A DNA stretch of 33,505 bases from JALZAQ01 sp038253885 (GCA_038253885.1 JBBSGP010000034.1:1-33505); one strand, 5' to 3'. Shown: positions 22,992-31,274, counted from the first letter of the stretch. Translations and numbers: made by a program. Notes: generated by a model not told the origin, from the letters alone.

Positions 22992-23612
22992 TCAGGCCCC
23001 GCCGACGGCGCGCAGAATGAGCTGGAGCGATGCGTCGTCAGGGAGCATCAGGAAGATCCCGCGGAGCCGCTCCTCGCGGTCGTCGAGGAGAAACTCCGTC
23101 TCGACGGCGACCACGCGATCCCGGTCGGTCGCGAATTGCACGTAGACCGAGGTGAGGATGGCGGCGGCCATGTCCATCGCCAGACTGGGAGGCGAGGGAA
23201 GAAGCATGAGGCCGAGAAAATCGCTGAGCGCGTTGAGATAGGCGCCACTGAGGATGTTGCCGGCTTCCTTGATCGCCGACTGCTCCAGCTCCCCGAAACC
23301 CGTCGATGGTTCCGGATGATGTCGCAGCATCATGGTGGCCAGTTTCTCCGCCGTCGCCTGCGGAAAGAGCAGCATCGTCCGTCCGGTCAGGTCGCCCATC
23401 ATCTGCATGAGAACCGCGGCCATCGGCGCCTCGCTGTCGCCCATCCCGGCCACCACATCGTCCAGCCGTGCGATCGTGATCGTCGGCACGCTGATCATGA
23501 TGCGGCTGCCGGTCATCTGCGACAGGGCAGTCGCGGCGTGGCCCGCACCCATGTTGGCCACCTCGCGCAGCGCGTCCAGTTGCCCGCTCTTGAGCGCACG
23601 AAGATCCGTCAT
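22992..23612 (-). CDS. cheC: CheY-P phosphatase CheC
   Basis: A 206-residue CheC-family phosphatase that dephosphorylates CheY-P and, in Bacillus-type systems, interacts with CheD. Both copies of the active-site pattern (D/S-x3-E-x2-N-x22-P) are intact: D13-E17-N20-P43 around DALREVANMGAGHAATAL, and S112-E116-N119-P142 around SAIKEAGNILSGAYLNAL. Two sites indicate CheC rather than CheX; FliY would carry an extra SpoA domain, which is absent. The gene overlaps cheA by 4 bases (ATGA). No CheZ is visible, so this protein is the likely signal-termination enzyme for the CheY encoded two genes upstream. The CheC-CheD pair is split, with cheD about 11 kb downstream in the same run. Confidence 0.95.
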   Translation of the reverse strand: MTDLRALKSGQLDALREVANMGAGHAATALSQMTGSRIMISVPTITIARLDDVVAGMGDSEAPMAAVLMQMMGDLTGRTMLLFPQATAEKLATMMLRHHPEPSTGFGELEQSAIKEAGNILSGAYLNALSDFLGLMLLPSPPSLAMDMAAAILTSVYVQFATDRDRVVAVETEFLLDDREERLRGIFLMLPDDASLQLILRAVGGA

Positions 23613-25216
23613 GCGCGGTGTGCCAGGAGGCTCACGACGTCCACGATCAGCGCCGGCGCTCCATCCCCGAGAATTGTAGCGCCCGAGAAGATGGGAGCGC
23701 CGCCACGCGCCGCGTCGAACGGCTTCACCACGACGTCCTGTTGACCCACGAGCTCATCCACGACGAGACCGGCCCGGTGACCCCCGTGCTCGATGACGAG
23801 CACCGTGCTCGCCTGACGGGAGGCGGCCGGCAGGCCGACCGCCTCGCGCAGCCGCATCAGGGGGAGCACATCGTCCCGGAGCAGCATCACCTCGCGTCCC
23901 GTCACCCGCTTCACCGCGGCCGGGTCGAGCTGCACCGTCTCGCACACGTGCGACATCGGAAGCAGATAGGTCTCACCGGCCACCCGGGCAAGCAGAGCGC
24001 GAACGATCGCCAGTGTGGGCGGCAGCCGGAGCGTCACCGTCGTTCCGCGCCCCTTCTCCGACTGCATGTGGACGCTTCCACCGAGTGCCCGGACGCGGCT
24101 AAGGACGACGTCCACGCCCACGCCGCGCCCCGACAGCTCGGTCACCACATCCGCTGTCGAGAAACCGGGATGGGCGATGACGCGCAGGAGCTCCTCGTCG
24201 GACAGCTCCGCCGCTGACGCCTCGACCAGCCCCCGCTCGCGGGCCGTCGCCAGCACGCGCTCGCGGTCTACTCCTCGCCCGTCATCGCTGACGCGAATCG
24301 TGACCGCCGATCGCTCACGGATCGCTGTCAGGCGGAGCCGTCCCACCGGCGGCTTCCCGGACTCGGCGCGAGCGGCGGGCGTCTCCATACCGTGATCCAC
24401 GGCATTGCGCAGCAGGTGCACGATCGGCTCCCCGATCTCATCCAGCATGGCGCGGTCCAGCTCGATCTCCCCTCCTTCCACCTCGAGCACCACGTCCTTG
24501 CCGGCGGAGCGCGCGGCATCCCGGACGACGCGCGGGAAGCGATCGAACACCCGCGACACGGGGACCATGCGCGACTGCAGCATCTCGGTCTGGAGCTGCG
24601 TGATCAGCCGGCCCGTCTGCTCCATGCTCTCCTCGAGCGCGGTATCCACTCGCCCGCGCGACAGCTGTACCGCGCGATCTCGCGCGATCACCAGCTCCCC
24701 GACGAGGTTCATCAGACTGTCCAACCGCCGGCTGTCGATTCGTACTTCGCGGCGTCCCGTGGCCCGCCGGTCGTCGCCCGGCGCCGACGTCACGCGGAGC
24801 TGCTCGGGCGAAACCACCGGAGTACCGTTGGCGAGTGACGTCAATCGGGCGATGATCGGAGCACTCTCCACCTCGCCGCTGCCACCTTGCACCGACCGCT
24901 CCACCGCCAGCTCGAGCACATCGGCGGCGCCGAACAGCGCATCGATCAGATCACGGTTGGCCTGCAGAGCGCCGGAGCGAACTCGCTCCAGCACGCTCTC
25001 CAACCCGTGCGTGATCTCCGCCACCGCCGTGTAGCCCATGCTGGCGCTCATTCCCTTGATCGTATGGGCGGCGCGAAAGAGAGCCGCCACCGGTTCGGGC
25101 GCGCTCGGAGCGCGCTCGAGCTCGAGAAGTGAGCGGTTCATCGCCGCCAGATGCTCGCGGCTCTCGGACAGGAAGAGCTCGGCGTAGCGGGCGAGGTCGA
25201 TACCGGGAACGGCCAT
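23609..25216 (-). CDS. cheA: Chemotaxis histidine kinase CheA, P2-less form
   Basis: A 535-residue kinase that autophosphorylates in receptor arrays and transfers phosphate to CheY and CheB. P1/HPt domain about 1-110 with phosphoacceptor H51 in AAHTIKGMSASMG. P3 dimerisation helices about 155-225 (LDSLMNLVGELVIARDRAVQ). P4 ATPase about 230-400 with N-box HLLRNAVDHG at 267-276, G1 DDGRGVD at 311-317, F-box PGFST at 350-354 and G2 GRGVGVD at 363-369. P5 CheW-like domain from about 403 to the end. Only about 40 residues lie between P1 and P3, so the P2 response-regulator docking domain is missing, making it shorter than the ~650-residue enteric form. All catalytic motifs are intact. There is a 21-base gap after cheY. 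Confidence 0.97.
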   Translation of the reverse strand: MAVPGIDLARYAELFLSESREHLAAMNRSLLELERAPSAPEPVAALFRAAHTIKGMSASMGYTAVAEITHGLESVLERVRSGALQANRDLIDALFGAADVLELAVERSVQGGSGEVESAPIIARLTSLANGTPVVSPEQLRVTSAPGDDRRATGRREVRIDSRRLDSLMNLVGELVIARDRAVQLSRGRVDTALEESMEQTGRLITQLQTEMLQSRMVPVSRVFDRFPRVVRDAARSAGKDVVLEVEGGEIELDRAMLDEIGEPIVHLLRNAVDHGMETPAARAESGKPPVGRLRLTAIRERSAVTIRVSDDGRGVDRERVLATARERGLVEASAAELSDEELLRVIAHPGFSTADVVTELSGRGVGVDVVLSRVRALGGSVHMQSEKGRGTTVTLRLPPTLAIVRALLARVAGETYLLPMSHVCETVQLDPAAVKRVTGREVMLLRDDVLPLMRLREAVGLPAASRQASTVLVIEHGGHRAGLVVDELVGQQDVVVKPFDAARGGAPIFSGATILGDGAPALIVDVVSLLAHRA

Positions 25217-25237
25217 GATGCGGTCGCTGGTTCCTGG

Positions 25238-25612
25238 CTAGCCGAGGACGCGCTGGACGGCCTCGATCACCCGGCTCGGCTGGAAGGGCTTCACCACGAA
25301 GTCCTTGGCGCCAGCCTGGATGGCCTCCACCACCAGCGCCTGCTGCCCCATCGCGCTGCACATCAGGATACGAGCGTTGGCATCGAAGCGAGTGATTTCC
25401 CGTACGGCATCGATGCCGCCCATATCGGGCATGACGATGTCCATCGTCACGAGGTCGGGACGCAGCTCCTTGTACTTCGCGATCGCCTGGACGCCGGTCT
25501 CCGCCTCGCCGATGATCTCGTAGCCGGATTGCTGCAGGATGTCGGAGATCATCGTGCGCATGAAGATGGCGTCGTCGCAAACCAGCACCGATTGTGGCAA
25601 CTGTCCTCCCAC
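25238..25612 (-). CDS. cheY: Chemotaxis response regulator CheY
   Basis: A 124-residue stand-alone receiver domain. Acidic pocket D13/D14, phosphoacceptor D58 in VTMDIVMPDMGGIDAV, S86 in MCSAMGQQALVVEAI and K108 in GAKDFVVKPF are present. The CSAMGQQ-x-(L/M)V-x-EAIQAGAKDF wording resembles Bacillus-type CheY. It is the probable diffusible output of the CheA encoded next; without flagellar genes in the window its target may be a PATAN/TPR/MglA assembly rather than a flagellar switch (inferred). The longest start is GTG 25612, but a GGGAGGA ribosome-site sequence lies at its second and third codons. A TTG at codon 5 (25600) could be the real start, only 3-4 bases from it. The start is therefore uncertain by four codons. 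Confidence 0.95.
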   Translation of the reverse strand: MGGQLPQSVLVCDDAIFMRTMISDILQQSGYEIIGEAETGVQAIAKYKELRPDLVTMDIVMPDMGGIDAVREITRFDANARILMCSAMGQQALVVEAIQAGAKDFVVKPFQPSRVIEAVQRVLG

Positions 25613-25635
25613 GGTAAGTCAGGGAACGGAAAAAC

Positions 25636-26100
25636 TCAGGTCACGATCTGCCGTACGATGGCGGCGAGGTCGAGCACGACCACCACGTCATCACCGCAGC
25701 GGCCCAGCCCGCGAGTGACGCCGCCTGGCGTCAGCTCTGGCGGCAGGGAGTCGGCCTCCTCGAGGTCGACAGCGCCAATCTCGACGACGTCGTCCACCGC
25801 GAGGCCGACGAGTCGAGTGCCGTGCTCGGCCAACAGCAGGGATCCGTCCGGCGGAACAGCCCGCTCGAGACCGAGCGCGACGGCCAGATCGATCACCGTG
25901 ACGATCGTGCCGCGCACATTGAGAAGTCCCGATACCGACTGGGGCGCCCCCGGAAGGCGCGTTCCGGAACGGAGCGGGATGATCTCGCGGATCGCGGCCA
26001 GCTCGACGGCGTAGTGGCGCGCCGCCAGCTGGAAGACCAGCAGCGGCGCGCGAGTCAGCTCAGGGGTCGGGGCGGTAGAAGCCAAGGTAGGACAGCGCAT
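25636..26100 (-). CDS. cheW: CheW chemotaxis coupling protein (copy 3)
   Basis: A 154-residue CheW domain with the most canonical wording of the three copies: LLVFQLAARHYAVELAAIREII, the signature SGLLNVRGTIVTVIDLAVALGL, GLAVDDVVEIGAVDL, and VVVVLDLAAIVRQI at the end. It should couple chemoreceptors to the CheA encoded two genes downstream. ATG 26100 lies 41 bases inside the end of rluD, an unusually long overlap; a TTG at codon 6 (26085) is an alternative. It is the first chemosensory gene after the housekeeping half of the run and is separated from cheY by 23 bases, in which I see no terminator or clear promoter. Confidence 0.93.
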   Translation of the reverse strand: MRCPTLASTAPTPELTRAPLLVFQLAARHYAVELAAIREIIPLRSGTRLPGAPQSVSGLLNVRGTIVTVIDLAVALGLERAVPPDGSLLLAEHGTRLVGLAVDDVVEIGAVDLEEADSLPPELTPGGVTRGLGRCGDDVVVVLDLAAIVRQIVT

Positions 26101-27052
26101 CGGGGTGGTCCGGCAGATCCCCAGCCGCGGCAGCGGCCAGCGATCGCGTCAGATCGTCGGGCAATGCAGAGCGAAGATCGACGACCTCGTCCGTGACGGG
26201 ATGCGGAAAACGCAGCCACGCCGCGTGCAGGAAATACCGTTCGGGAGGCAGCGCCATCAGCCGGCGTCCGCCGCCGCCCCCGTACGTGTCGTCTCCGACC
26301 ACCGGATGGCCAACGGCCGCCAGATGGACGCGAATCTGATGCGTGCGTCCGGTGTGAAGGTGCGCGCGCAGCAGATCAGCCGACTCCAGCCGAGCCAGGC
26401 GCAGGAAATCGGTCCTAGAAGCTCTCCCCGTACTGACGATTGCCATGCGCTTTCGGTCTCGCGGATCCCGGGCGATCGGACGGTCCACGGTCAGCTGGTC
26501 TCCGTCCAGATGTCCCCACGAGAGCACGGCATAACGGCGTACGATGCGCCGTGCCGCCATCGCGGCGCCGAGGCGGCGATGCGCCCGGTCGGTCTTGGCG
26601 ACGAGGAGGAGGCCGGACGTGTGCTTGTCCAGGCGGTGAACGATCCCCTCGCGACCCGCGCCTCCTTCGGTCGATAGGCCCCCTCCCCGCCCCTTGAGCG
26701 CGTTCGCCAGGGTGCCGCTCCAGTTCCCGGGCGCGGGGTGCACGACCATCCCCGCCGACTTGTTCACCACCAACACCTCGTCGTCCTCGAACGCGATGTC
26801 CAGCGGGATGAGCTCGGCCGTGACCTCGCGCCCCGGCGGAGGCGGGATGGTGACCAGGATGCGATCGCCCGCGACCGGCTTGTAGCTGGCACGCTCGCGG
26901 CGCGTCCCTACCAGAACGTGACCGGTGCTGATGAGCGTGGCAGCCTGGGTGCGGGAGATGGCGAGCCGGCGAGCCACCAGAAGATCGAGCCGGAGCGCGG
27001 AGTCATCCTCCACCAGGACCTCGTGCTCCGCTCCACGAGAGTCGAGGCTCAC
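26060..27052 (-). CDS. rluD: RluA/RluD-family pseudouridine synthase
   Basis: A 330-residue RNA-modifying enzyme that isomerises uridine to pseudouridine, most likely in 23S rRNA. The N-terminal S4 RNA-binding domain covers about residues 15-75 (LRLDLLVARRLAISRTQAAT). The catalytic domain has the family motif I-V-H-R-L-D-K-H-T-S-G-L-L-L-V-A-K-T with the essential aspartate, followed by RTHQIRVHLAAVGHPVVGDDTYG. Length and S4 domain fit RluD rather than the S4-less RluA or RluC subgroups, though exact target sites cannot be read. It starts with GTG at 27052, 36 bases after lspA, the largest gap in the whole operon. The lspA-rluD neighbourhood is common in bacteria. Confidence 0.94.
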   Translation of the reverse strand: MSLDSRGAEHEVLVEDDSALRLDLLVARRLAISRTQAATLISTGHVLVGTRRERASYKPVAGDRILVTIPPPPGREVTAELIPLDIAFEDDEVLVVNKSAGMVVHPAPGNWSGTLANALKGRGGGLSTEGGAGREGIVHRLDKHTSGLLLVAKTDRAHRRLGAAMAARRIVRRYAVLSWGHLDGDQLTVDRPIARDPRDRKRMAIVSTGRASRTDFLRLARLESADLLRAHLHTGRTHQIRVHLAAVGHPVVGDDTYGGGGGRRLMALPPERYFLHAAWLRFPHPVTDEVVDLRSALPDDLTRSLAAAAAGDLPDHPDALSYLGFYRPDP

Positions 27053-27088
27053 CCGGATTCCGTCATCAGCGGACCCGGTACACTCAAC

Positions 27089-27631
27089 TCAATCGCCGAC
27101 GCCCGCTCCGGCATCGGAGAGCTCCCGGGACGTCGCGACATCGGGCACCTTCTCCTCTCCCCAGAGGGCCCAGGCCAACAGAAACGCGCCGACACTGACG
27201 GCAATGTCGGCGACGTTGAACGTTGGCCATCGATGGTCGGCAAAGCCCACATCGAGAAAATCGACGACACCCGAATCCGATCGCACCCGGTCGATGAGAT
27301 TCCCCACCGCACCACCGCACACGAGGCCGATGGCGATCAGGCGCAGCCGCTCTCCCGCGGCCGTGGCGCGATACAGGCGAGCGAGAATCACCAGCGCCAC
27401 GATGGTGAGACACATGAAGATCCAGCGCGAATACGGACCCAGGTTCAGGCCGAACGCCGCGCCCCTGTTGTAGACGAGGGTGAGCCGCACCCAGGGGCCC
27501 ACGACCTCGCGGGGATCGTAGCGCAGAGGATGCAGCTCGTGCTCGGCGAGCCACTTGGTGAGTACGTCGAACAGCACGATGCTCCCGGCCAGCAACCAGA
27601 AGAGCGCCCTCCTAGGCCGACTTCTTTCCAT
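27089..27631 (-). CDS. lspA: Lipoprotein signal peptidase (signal peptidase II) LspA
   Basis: A 180-residue inner-membrane aspartyl protease that cleaves the signal peptide of prolipoproteins. Four hydrophobic segments are visible (ALFWLLAGSIVLFDVLTKWL, WIFMCLTIVALVILARL, LIAIGLVCGGAVGNLIDRV, IAVSVGAFLLAWALW). Family motifs are V-Y-N-R-G-A-A-F-G in the first periplasmic loop and the two catalytic aspartates in GNLIDRVR and FNVADIAVS. ATG 27631 gives the usual length and overlaps the zinc-finger gene by 20 bases. Longer readings up to 27883 are antiphase sequence within that gene. A C-terminal tail rich in Asp, Ala and Gly extends slightly beyond the common end. Confidence 0.95.
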   Translation of the reverse strand: MERSRPRRALFWLLAGSIVLFDVLTKWLAEHELHPLRYDPREVVGPWVRLTLVYNRGAAFGLNLGPYSRWIFMCLTIVALVILARLYRATAAGERLRLIAIGLVCGGAVGNLIDRVRSDSGVVDFLDVGFADHRWPTFNVADIAVSVGAFLLAWALWGEEKVPDVATSRELSDAGAGVGD

Positions 27632-28040
27632 CTTCCTCGCGCTGCTTGCAGGCGATGCAGTAGCGGGCGTGCGGTAGGGCGTCGAGTCGCTCGAAGGCGA
27701 TCTCCTCGCCGCAATTATGACACTTGCCAAAGGTCTCGGGCGATCGGTAGAGACGTCGGAGCGCCTCATCGATGTGCCAGAGGAAGCGCCCTTCCTGGCT
27801 GGCGAACAGGAATGCCTTCTCGCGCTCCATCGCATCCGTGCCCTGATCGGCCATGTGAAAGGAGTACGAGCTGAGATCGCCATCCGCGGATTGCGGCGAG
27901 ACGTTGAACGTCTCGTTGTATTGTCCCAGCTCCTTGAGGACGCGCTTGCGCTCCTCCAGCAGGCGCTTCTCGAAGTGAGTCAGATTCTTCTTGCTCATGG
28001 CCTTGGGCTTCTTGGTCCCGCCCGGTGACGAAGACGGCAT
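27612..28040 (-). CDS. DksA/TraR-family C4 zinc-finger protein
   Basis: A 142-residue protein of the DksA/TraR type. The N-terminal two thirds are helical (FEKRLLEERKRVLKELGQYN and EREKAFLFASQEGRFLWHID), consistent with a coiled coil. The C-terminus has a four-cysteine zinc finger, CHNC-x17-CIAC, followed by a basic tail. Family members bind RNA polymerase through its secondary channel and adjust initiation, often with ppGpp. The D-x2-D/A motif at the coiled-coil tip of true DksA is not evident here, so I do not assign the dksA symbol. The ATG at 28040 directly abuts the ileS stop; an internal ATG at 27998 (MSKKNLTHF) is a possible shorter start. It sits between ileS and lspA, a linkage often seen for this family. 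Confidence 0.9.
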   Translation of the reverse strand: MPSSSPGGTKKPKAMSKKNLTHFEKRLLEERKRVLKELGQYNETFNVSPQSADGDLSSYSFHMADQGTDAMEREKAFLFASQEGRFLWHIDEALRRLYRSPETFGKCHNCGEEIAFERLDALPHARYCIACKQREEDGKKSA

Positions 28041-31000
28041 CTACAGAACTCGCGTCAAGGCGACCCGCACGGTGAGTCCATCGAGATCCACCTCCGGCGT
28101 CGCGTCTGGAGAGCCAGCGATCTCGCCGCCCACGGCGACGTCGCTGGCCAGTACTTCCGCGGAAATATACCCGCGGTGCTCGTGAACCACCCGCTCGACC
28201 TCCCCATTTCCCGTTACCTGCAGCCGGATGCGGTCGCTGACGGAGAACCCCGACTCCTTCCGCAGCCGCTGCACGCGGCTCACGAGCTCCCGGGCGATTC
28301 CCTCGCTCCGGAGCTCGGGCGTGACCGCCGAATCGAGTGCGGCCACGTAGCCACCCTCTTCCTTCACCACCAGCGCACCCGCCGTTTTCCGAGCGATGCT
28401 GAGATCGTCCGGCAGGAGGGTGTGCGATTCCCCCTCGATCGAGATGACGATGGACGACCCCTGCTCGAACGCCATCAGCGCCTCGCTCGACAGCACCGCC
28501 ACCGCCTGAGCCGCCAGCGGCGTTCGTTTGCCGAAGCGCTTGCCGAGAGAGCGGAAATTGGGCTTCGCCTCCAGCCGTACCAGAGCGTCCCCCGACGACA
28601 GAAACTCGACGCGCTTGACGTTGAGCTCGGACCGGAGCAGTGGCTCGAGCTCGGCGAGCGCGGCGGCACTCGCGCTCGGCACAACACATACCAGGCGTCC
28701 CAGCGGCTGCCTGACTTTCACGGCGGCCTCATCCCGAGCCGCGTGCCCCAGCTTGGCGAGCATCCGGATCTGCTCCATCCCCGCCTCCAGCACGGCGTCC
28801 CGGATCGCCGACGCGCTGGCCGCGAAGGGCGCGAGATGGACCGATTCGGTCGTGAGCGCGCGGTGCATCCAATCGGTCAGGAAGGGACAGACGGGCGCCA
28901 GGAGACGGCAGACGGTGACCAGAACGTCCCGGAGCGTCGAGAATGCGGCCCGGTTGTCCGCGTCCTCGACGTCGTAGAAGCGTCCGCGGCTGAGCCGCAC
29001 ATACCAGTTCGACACATCATCCACCACGAACGTCATCACCAGGCGCGCCGCGCGCGTCGGCTCGAGGTCCGTGAACGCCTGATCGACCTCGCGCGCCACG
29101 GTCCCGAGCCGTGAGAGGATCCAGCGATCCAGCGGCGAGCGCTCCGCCTCGGCCGGATCGCGGGACGAGGGCTCCCATCCGAAATTGGCCAGCGTCGCGA
29201 AGATGCCGTTGTAGACGTTGCGCAACGTCAGGAGAAAGCGGGAGGCGGTCTCGCGGATGGCATCCTCGTCGAAGCGGCGCGGCATCCAGACCTGGCTGGA
29301 TGCGACGAGGAAGAGTCGCACGGCGTCGGCGCCGTGCCGCTCGAGGACGTCCCAGGGATCCACCGCGTTCCCGCGGGATTTGGACATCTTGACGCCGCTG
29401 GCATCGAGCACGAGGTCGTTGACGATCACCGAGCGATAGGGAGCCGCGACGGCGTTGGTCCCGCCGGCGCTGTGCGCGCCCCCGTTCTGCGGCAGCGCGT
29501 CACCCAACCCGGCCGCGATCGCGAGCAGGGAGTAAAACCATCCGCGCGTCTGATCGACGCCCTCGGCGATGAAGTCCGCCGGATAGTGGCGCGTGAACAC
29601 ATCCGCCCGCTCGAACGGGAAATGCCATTGCGCGAAAGGCATCGAGCCGGAGTCAAACCACGTATCGATCACTTCGGCGGCCCGCGTCATCGTGCCAGAG
29701 CACTCGCGGCACGGCCACTCGTAGCTGTCGATGAAGGGCTTGTGGGGATCGAAATCCGCCGGCAGCGGCCTGCCCCACCGCTCGGCGAGCGCGGCGTAGC
29801 TGCCGATCGCCTCGACGTGGCCGGCATTGCTCCCGCACGTCCATACGGGTAGCGGCGTGCCCCAGTACCGATCTCGAGACAGCGCCCAATCGACGTTGTT
29901 CTCCAGCCACTCCCCGAATCGCCCCGCTCCCACTTCGGGCGGTTGCCATTTCACGCGGGCGTTCCGGGCGAGCATCCCGTCGCGGTACGCGGTGGTGCGC
30001 ACGAACCAGGACTGCCTCGCGTAGTACAGGAGCGGCGTGCCGCACCGCCAGCAATGAGGGTAGGAGTGCTCGATCGTCCCGGCGCGAAAGAGTGTGCCGC
30101 GTCGCTCCAGCTCGGCAATGATGAGCGGATCCGCTGACTTGACGAACAGGCCACCGATCACCGGCAGTTCGGGAGGGAACTCCCCGCGCGGAGTGACCGG
30201 CTGCACGAACGACAACCCCTGTCGCTTGCCGGCGGCATAGTCGTCCGCGCCAAAGGCCGGCGCGAGATGCACCACGCCGCTCCCGTCGTCCGCCGACACG
30301 AACGCCTCCGCGATGATCACCTCGTGCAGCCCTCCCTCGAGCGGAACCCAATCCAGAGGACGGCGGTAGCGCAGTCCCGCGAGCTCCGTTCCCGGCAGCT
30401 TGGAAACGAGTGTCCACCGATCGACCCAATCCGCGCCGAGCACGGCCGGCAACCTCGATTCAGCGAGGAGAAGGGTGCTCTCTTCCCCCTTGTGGCGGCG
30501 CACCTCCGCATACACGAGCGCCGGATTCACCGCGAGAGCGACGTTCGAGACGAGCGTCCAGGGAGTCGTGGTCCATACCAGGATTCTGCGACCGGTGGTG
30601 TGGCCAGCGCTGTCGACGAGATCGAGCGACAGATAGACGCTCGGGTCCTTCACGTCCTCGTAGCCCTGTGCCACCTCGTGGCTCGAGAGCGCGGTACCGC
30701 AGCGCGGGCAATAGGGGAGGATCTTGTGGCCGCGATACAACCGGTCGCGCTCGAACAGAGTCGCGAGCGCCCACCAGACACTCTCCACGTACTCGTTCGA
30801 GTACGTGACATAGGGTTCCGCATAGTCGAGCTGATAGCCGATGCGCCGGCTCAGGCGCTCCCACTCGTCCTTGTACTTCCACACACTCTCGCGACAGAGC
30901 TGGTTGAACTCCTCCACACCGATGGCTTCGATCTGCTGCTTGCCGCTGATACCGAGCTGCTTCTCGACCTCGATCTCCACCGGAAGACCGTGCGTGTCCC

Positions 31001-31274
31001 AGCCCGCCTTTCGCGTGACGTGGAAGCCGCGCATGCTGCGGTGGCGACAGATCAGATCCTTGATCGTGCGCGAGAAAACGTGGTGGATTCCAGGCTGTCC
31101 GTTGGCGGTCGGTGGGCCCTCGAAGAAGACGAACTCGTCGGCACCGGATCGGAGAGCGTCGATGGCAGCGAAAAGATTCTCGCTCGTCCATTGGGCGTCC
31201 ATCTCCCGCTCGAGCTCATTCGCCGTGACCGATGGGAGCAGCGGCCACCGCACCCCCGCGACGGCCTGGCTCAC
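28041..31274 (-). CDS. ileS: Isoleucyl-tRNA synthetase, type 2 (IleRS2-like) with GXHH signature
   Basis: A 1077-residue class I synthetase that charges tRNA-Ile. The Rossmann core begins with GPPTANGQPGIHHV at about residues 54-67. The signature position reads G-I-H-H (62-65) instead of the canonical H-x-G-H. The KMSKS loop is intact at 629-633 (VKMSKSRGN). The CP1 editing insertion lies in between, with LVWTTTPWTL (the TTPWTL editing motif), and the anticodon-binding domain follows. Length and wording fit the eukaryotic-like type-2 group rather than the ~930-residue bacterial type 1. The GTG at 31274 overlaps the pnp stop (GTGA). Longer readings are antiphase within pnp. The type-2 group is known for reduced sensitivity to mupirocin, and published work ties the swapped GXHH motif to very high resistance. 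Confidence 0.97.
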   Translation of the reverse strand: MSQAVAGVRWPLLPSVTANELEREMDAQWTSENLFAAIDALRSGADEFVFFEGPPTANGQPGIHHVFSRTIKDLICRHRSMRGFHVTRKAGWDTHGLPVEIEVEKQLGISGKQQIEAIGVEEFNQLCRESVWKYKDEWERLSRRIGYQLDYAEPYVTYSNEYVESVWWALATLFERDRLYRGHKILPYCPRCGTALSSHEVAQGYEDVKDPSVYLSLDLVDSAGHTTGRRILVWTTTPWTLVSNVALAVNPALVYAEVRRHKGEESTLLLAESRLPAVLGADWVDRWTLVSKLPGTELAGLRYRRPLDWVPLEGGLHEVIIAEAFVSADDGSGVVHLAPAFGADDYAAGKRQGLSFVQPVTPRGEFPPELPVIGGLFVKSADPLIIAELERRGTLFRAGTIEHSYPHCWRCGTPLLYYARQSWFVRTTAYRDGMLARNARVKWQPPEVGAGRFGEWLENNVDWALSRDRYWGTPLPVWTCGSNAGHVEAIGSYAALAERWGRPLPADFDPHKPFIDSYEWPCRECSGTMTRAAEVIDTWFDSGSMPFAQWHFPFERADVFTRHYPADFIAEGVDQTRGWFYSLLAIAAGLGDALPQNGGAHSAGGTNAVAAPYRSVIVNDLVLDASGVKMSKSRGNAVDPWDVLERHGADAVRLFLVASSQVWMPRRFDEDAIRETASRFLLTLRNVYNGIFATLANFGWEPSSRDPAEAERSPLDRWILSRLGTVAREVDQAFTDLEPTRAARLVMTFVVDDVSNWYVRLSRGRFYDVEDADNRAAFSTLRDVLVTVCRLLAPVCPFLTDWMHRALTTESVHLAPFAASASAIRDAVLEAGMEQIRMLAKLGHAARDEAAVKVRQPLGRLVCVVPSASAAALAELEPLLRSELNVKRVEFLSSGDALVRLEAKPNFRSLGKRFGKRTPLAAQAVAVLSSEALMAFEQGSSIVISIEGESHTLLPDDLSIARKTAGALVVKEEGGYVAALDSAVTPELRSEGIARELVSRVQRLRKESGFSVSDRIRLQVTGNGEVERVVHEHRGYISAEVLASDVAVGGEIAGSPDATPEVDLDGLTVRVALTRVL

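Noticed and set aside
21840..23744. Plus-strand open frame of 634 codons opposite the TPR solenoid, cheC and cheA
   Set aside because: Antisense shadow of conserved genes; no motif or ribosome site.
27632..27883. Longer lspA start giving 264 residues
   Set aside because: The extra residues are a shadow of the zinc-finger gene, while the 180-residue form matches the LspA family length.
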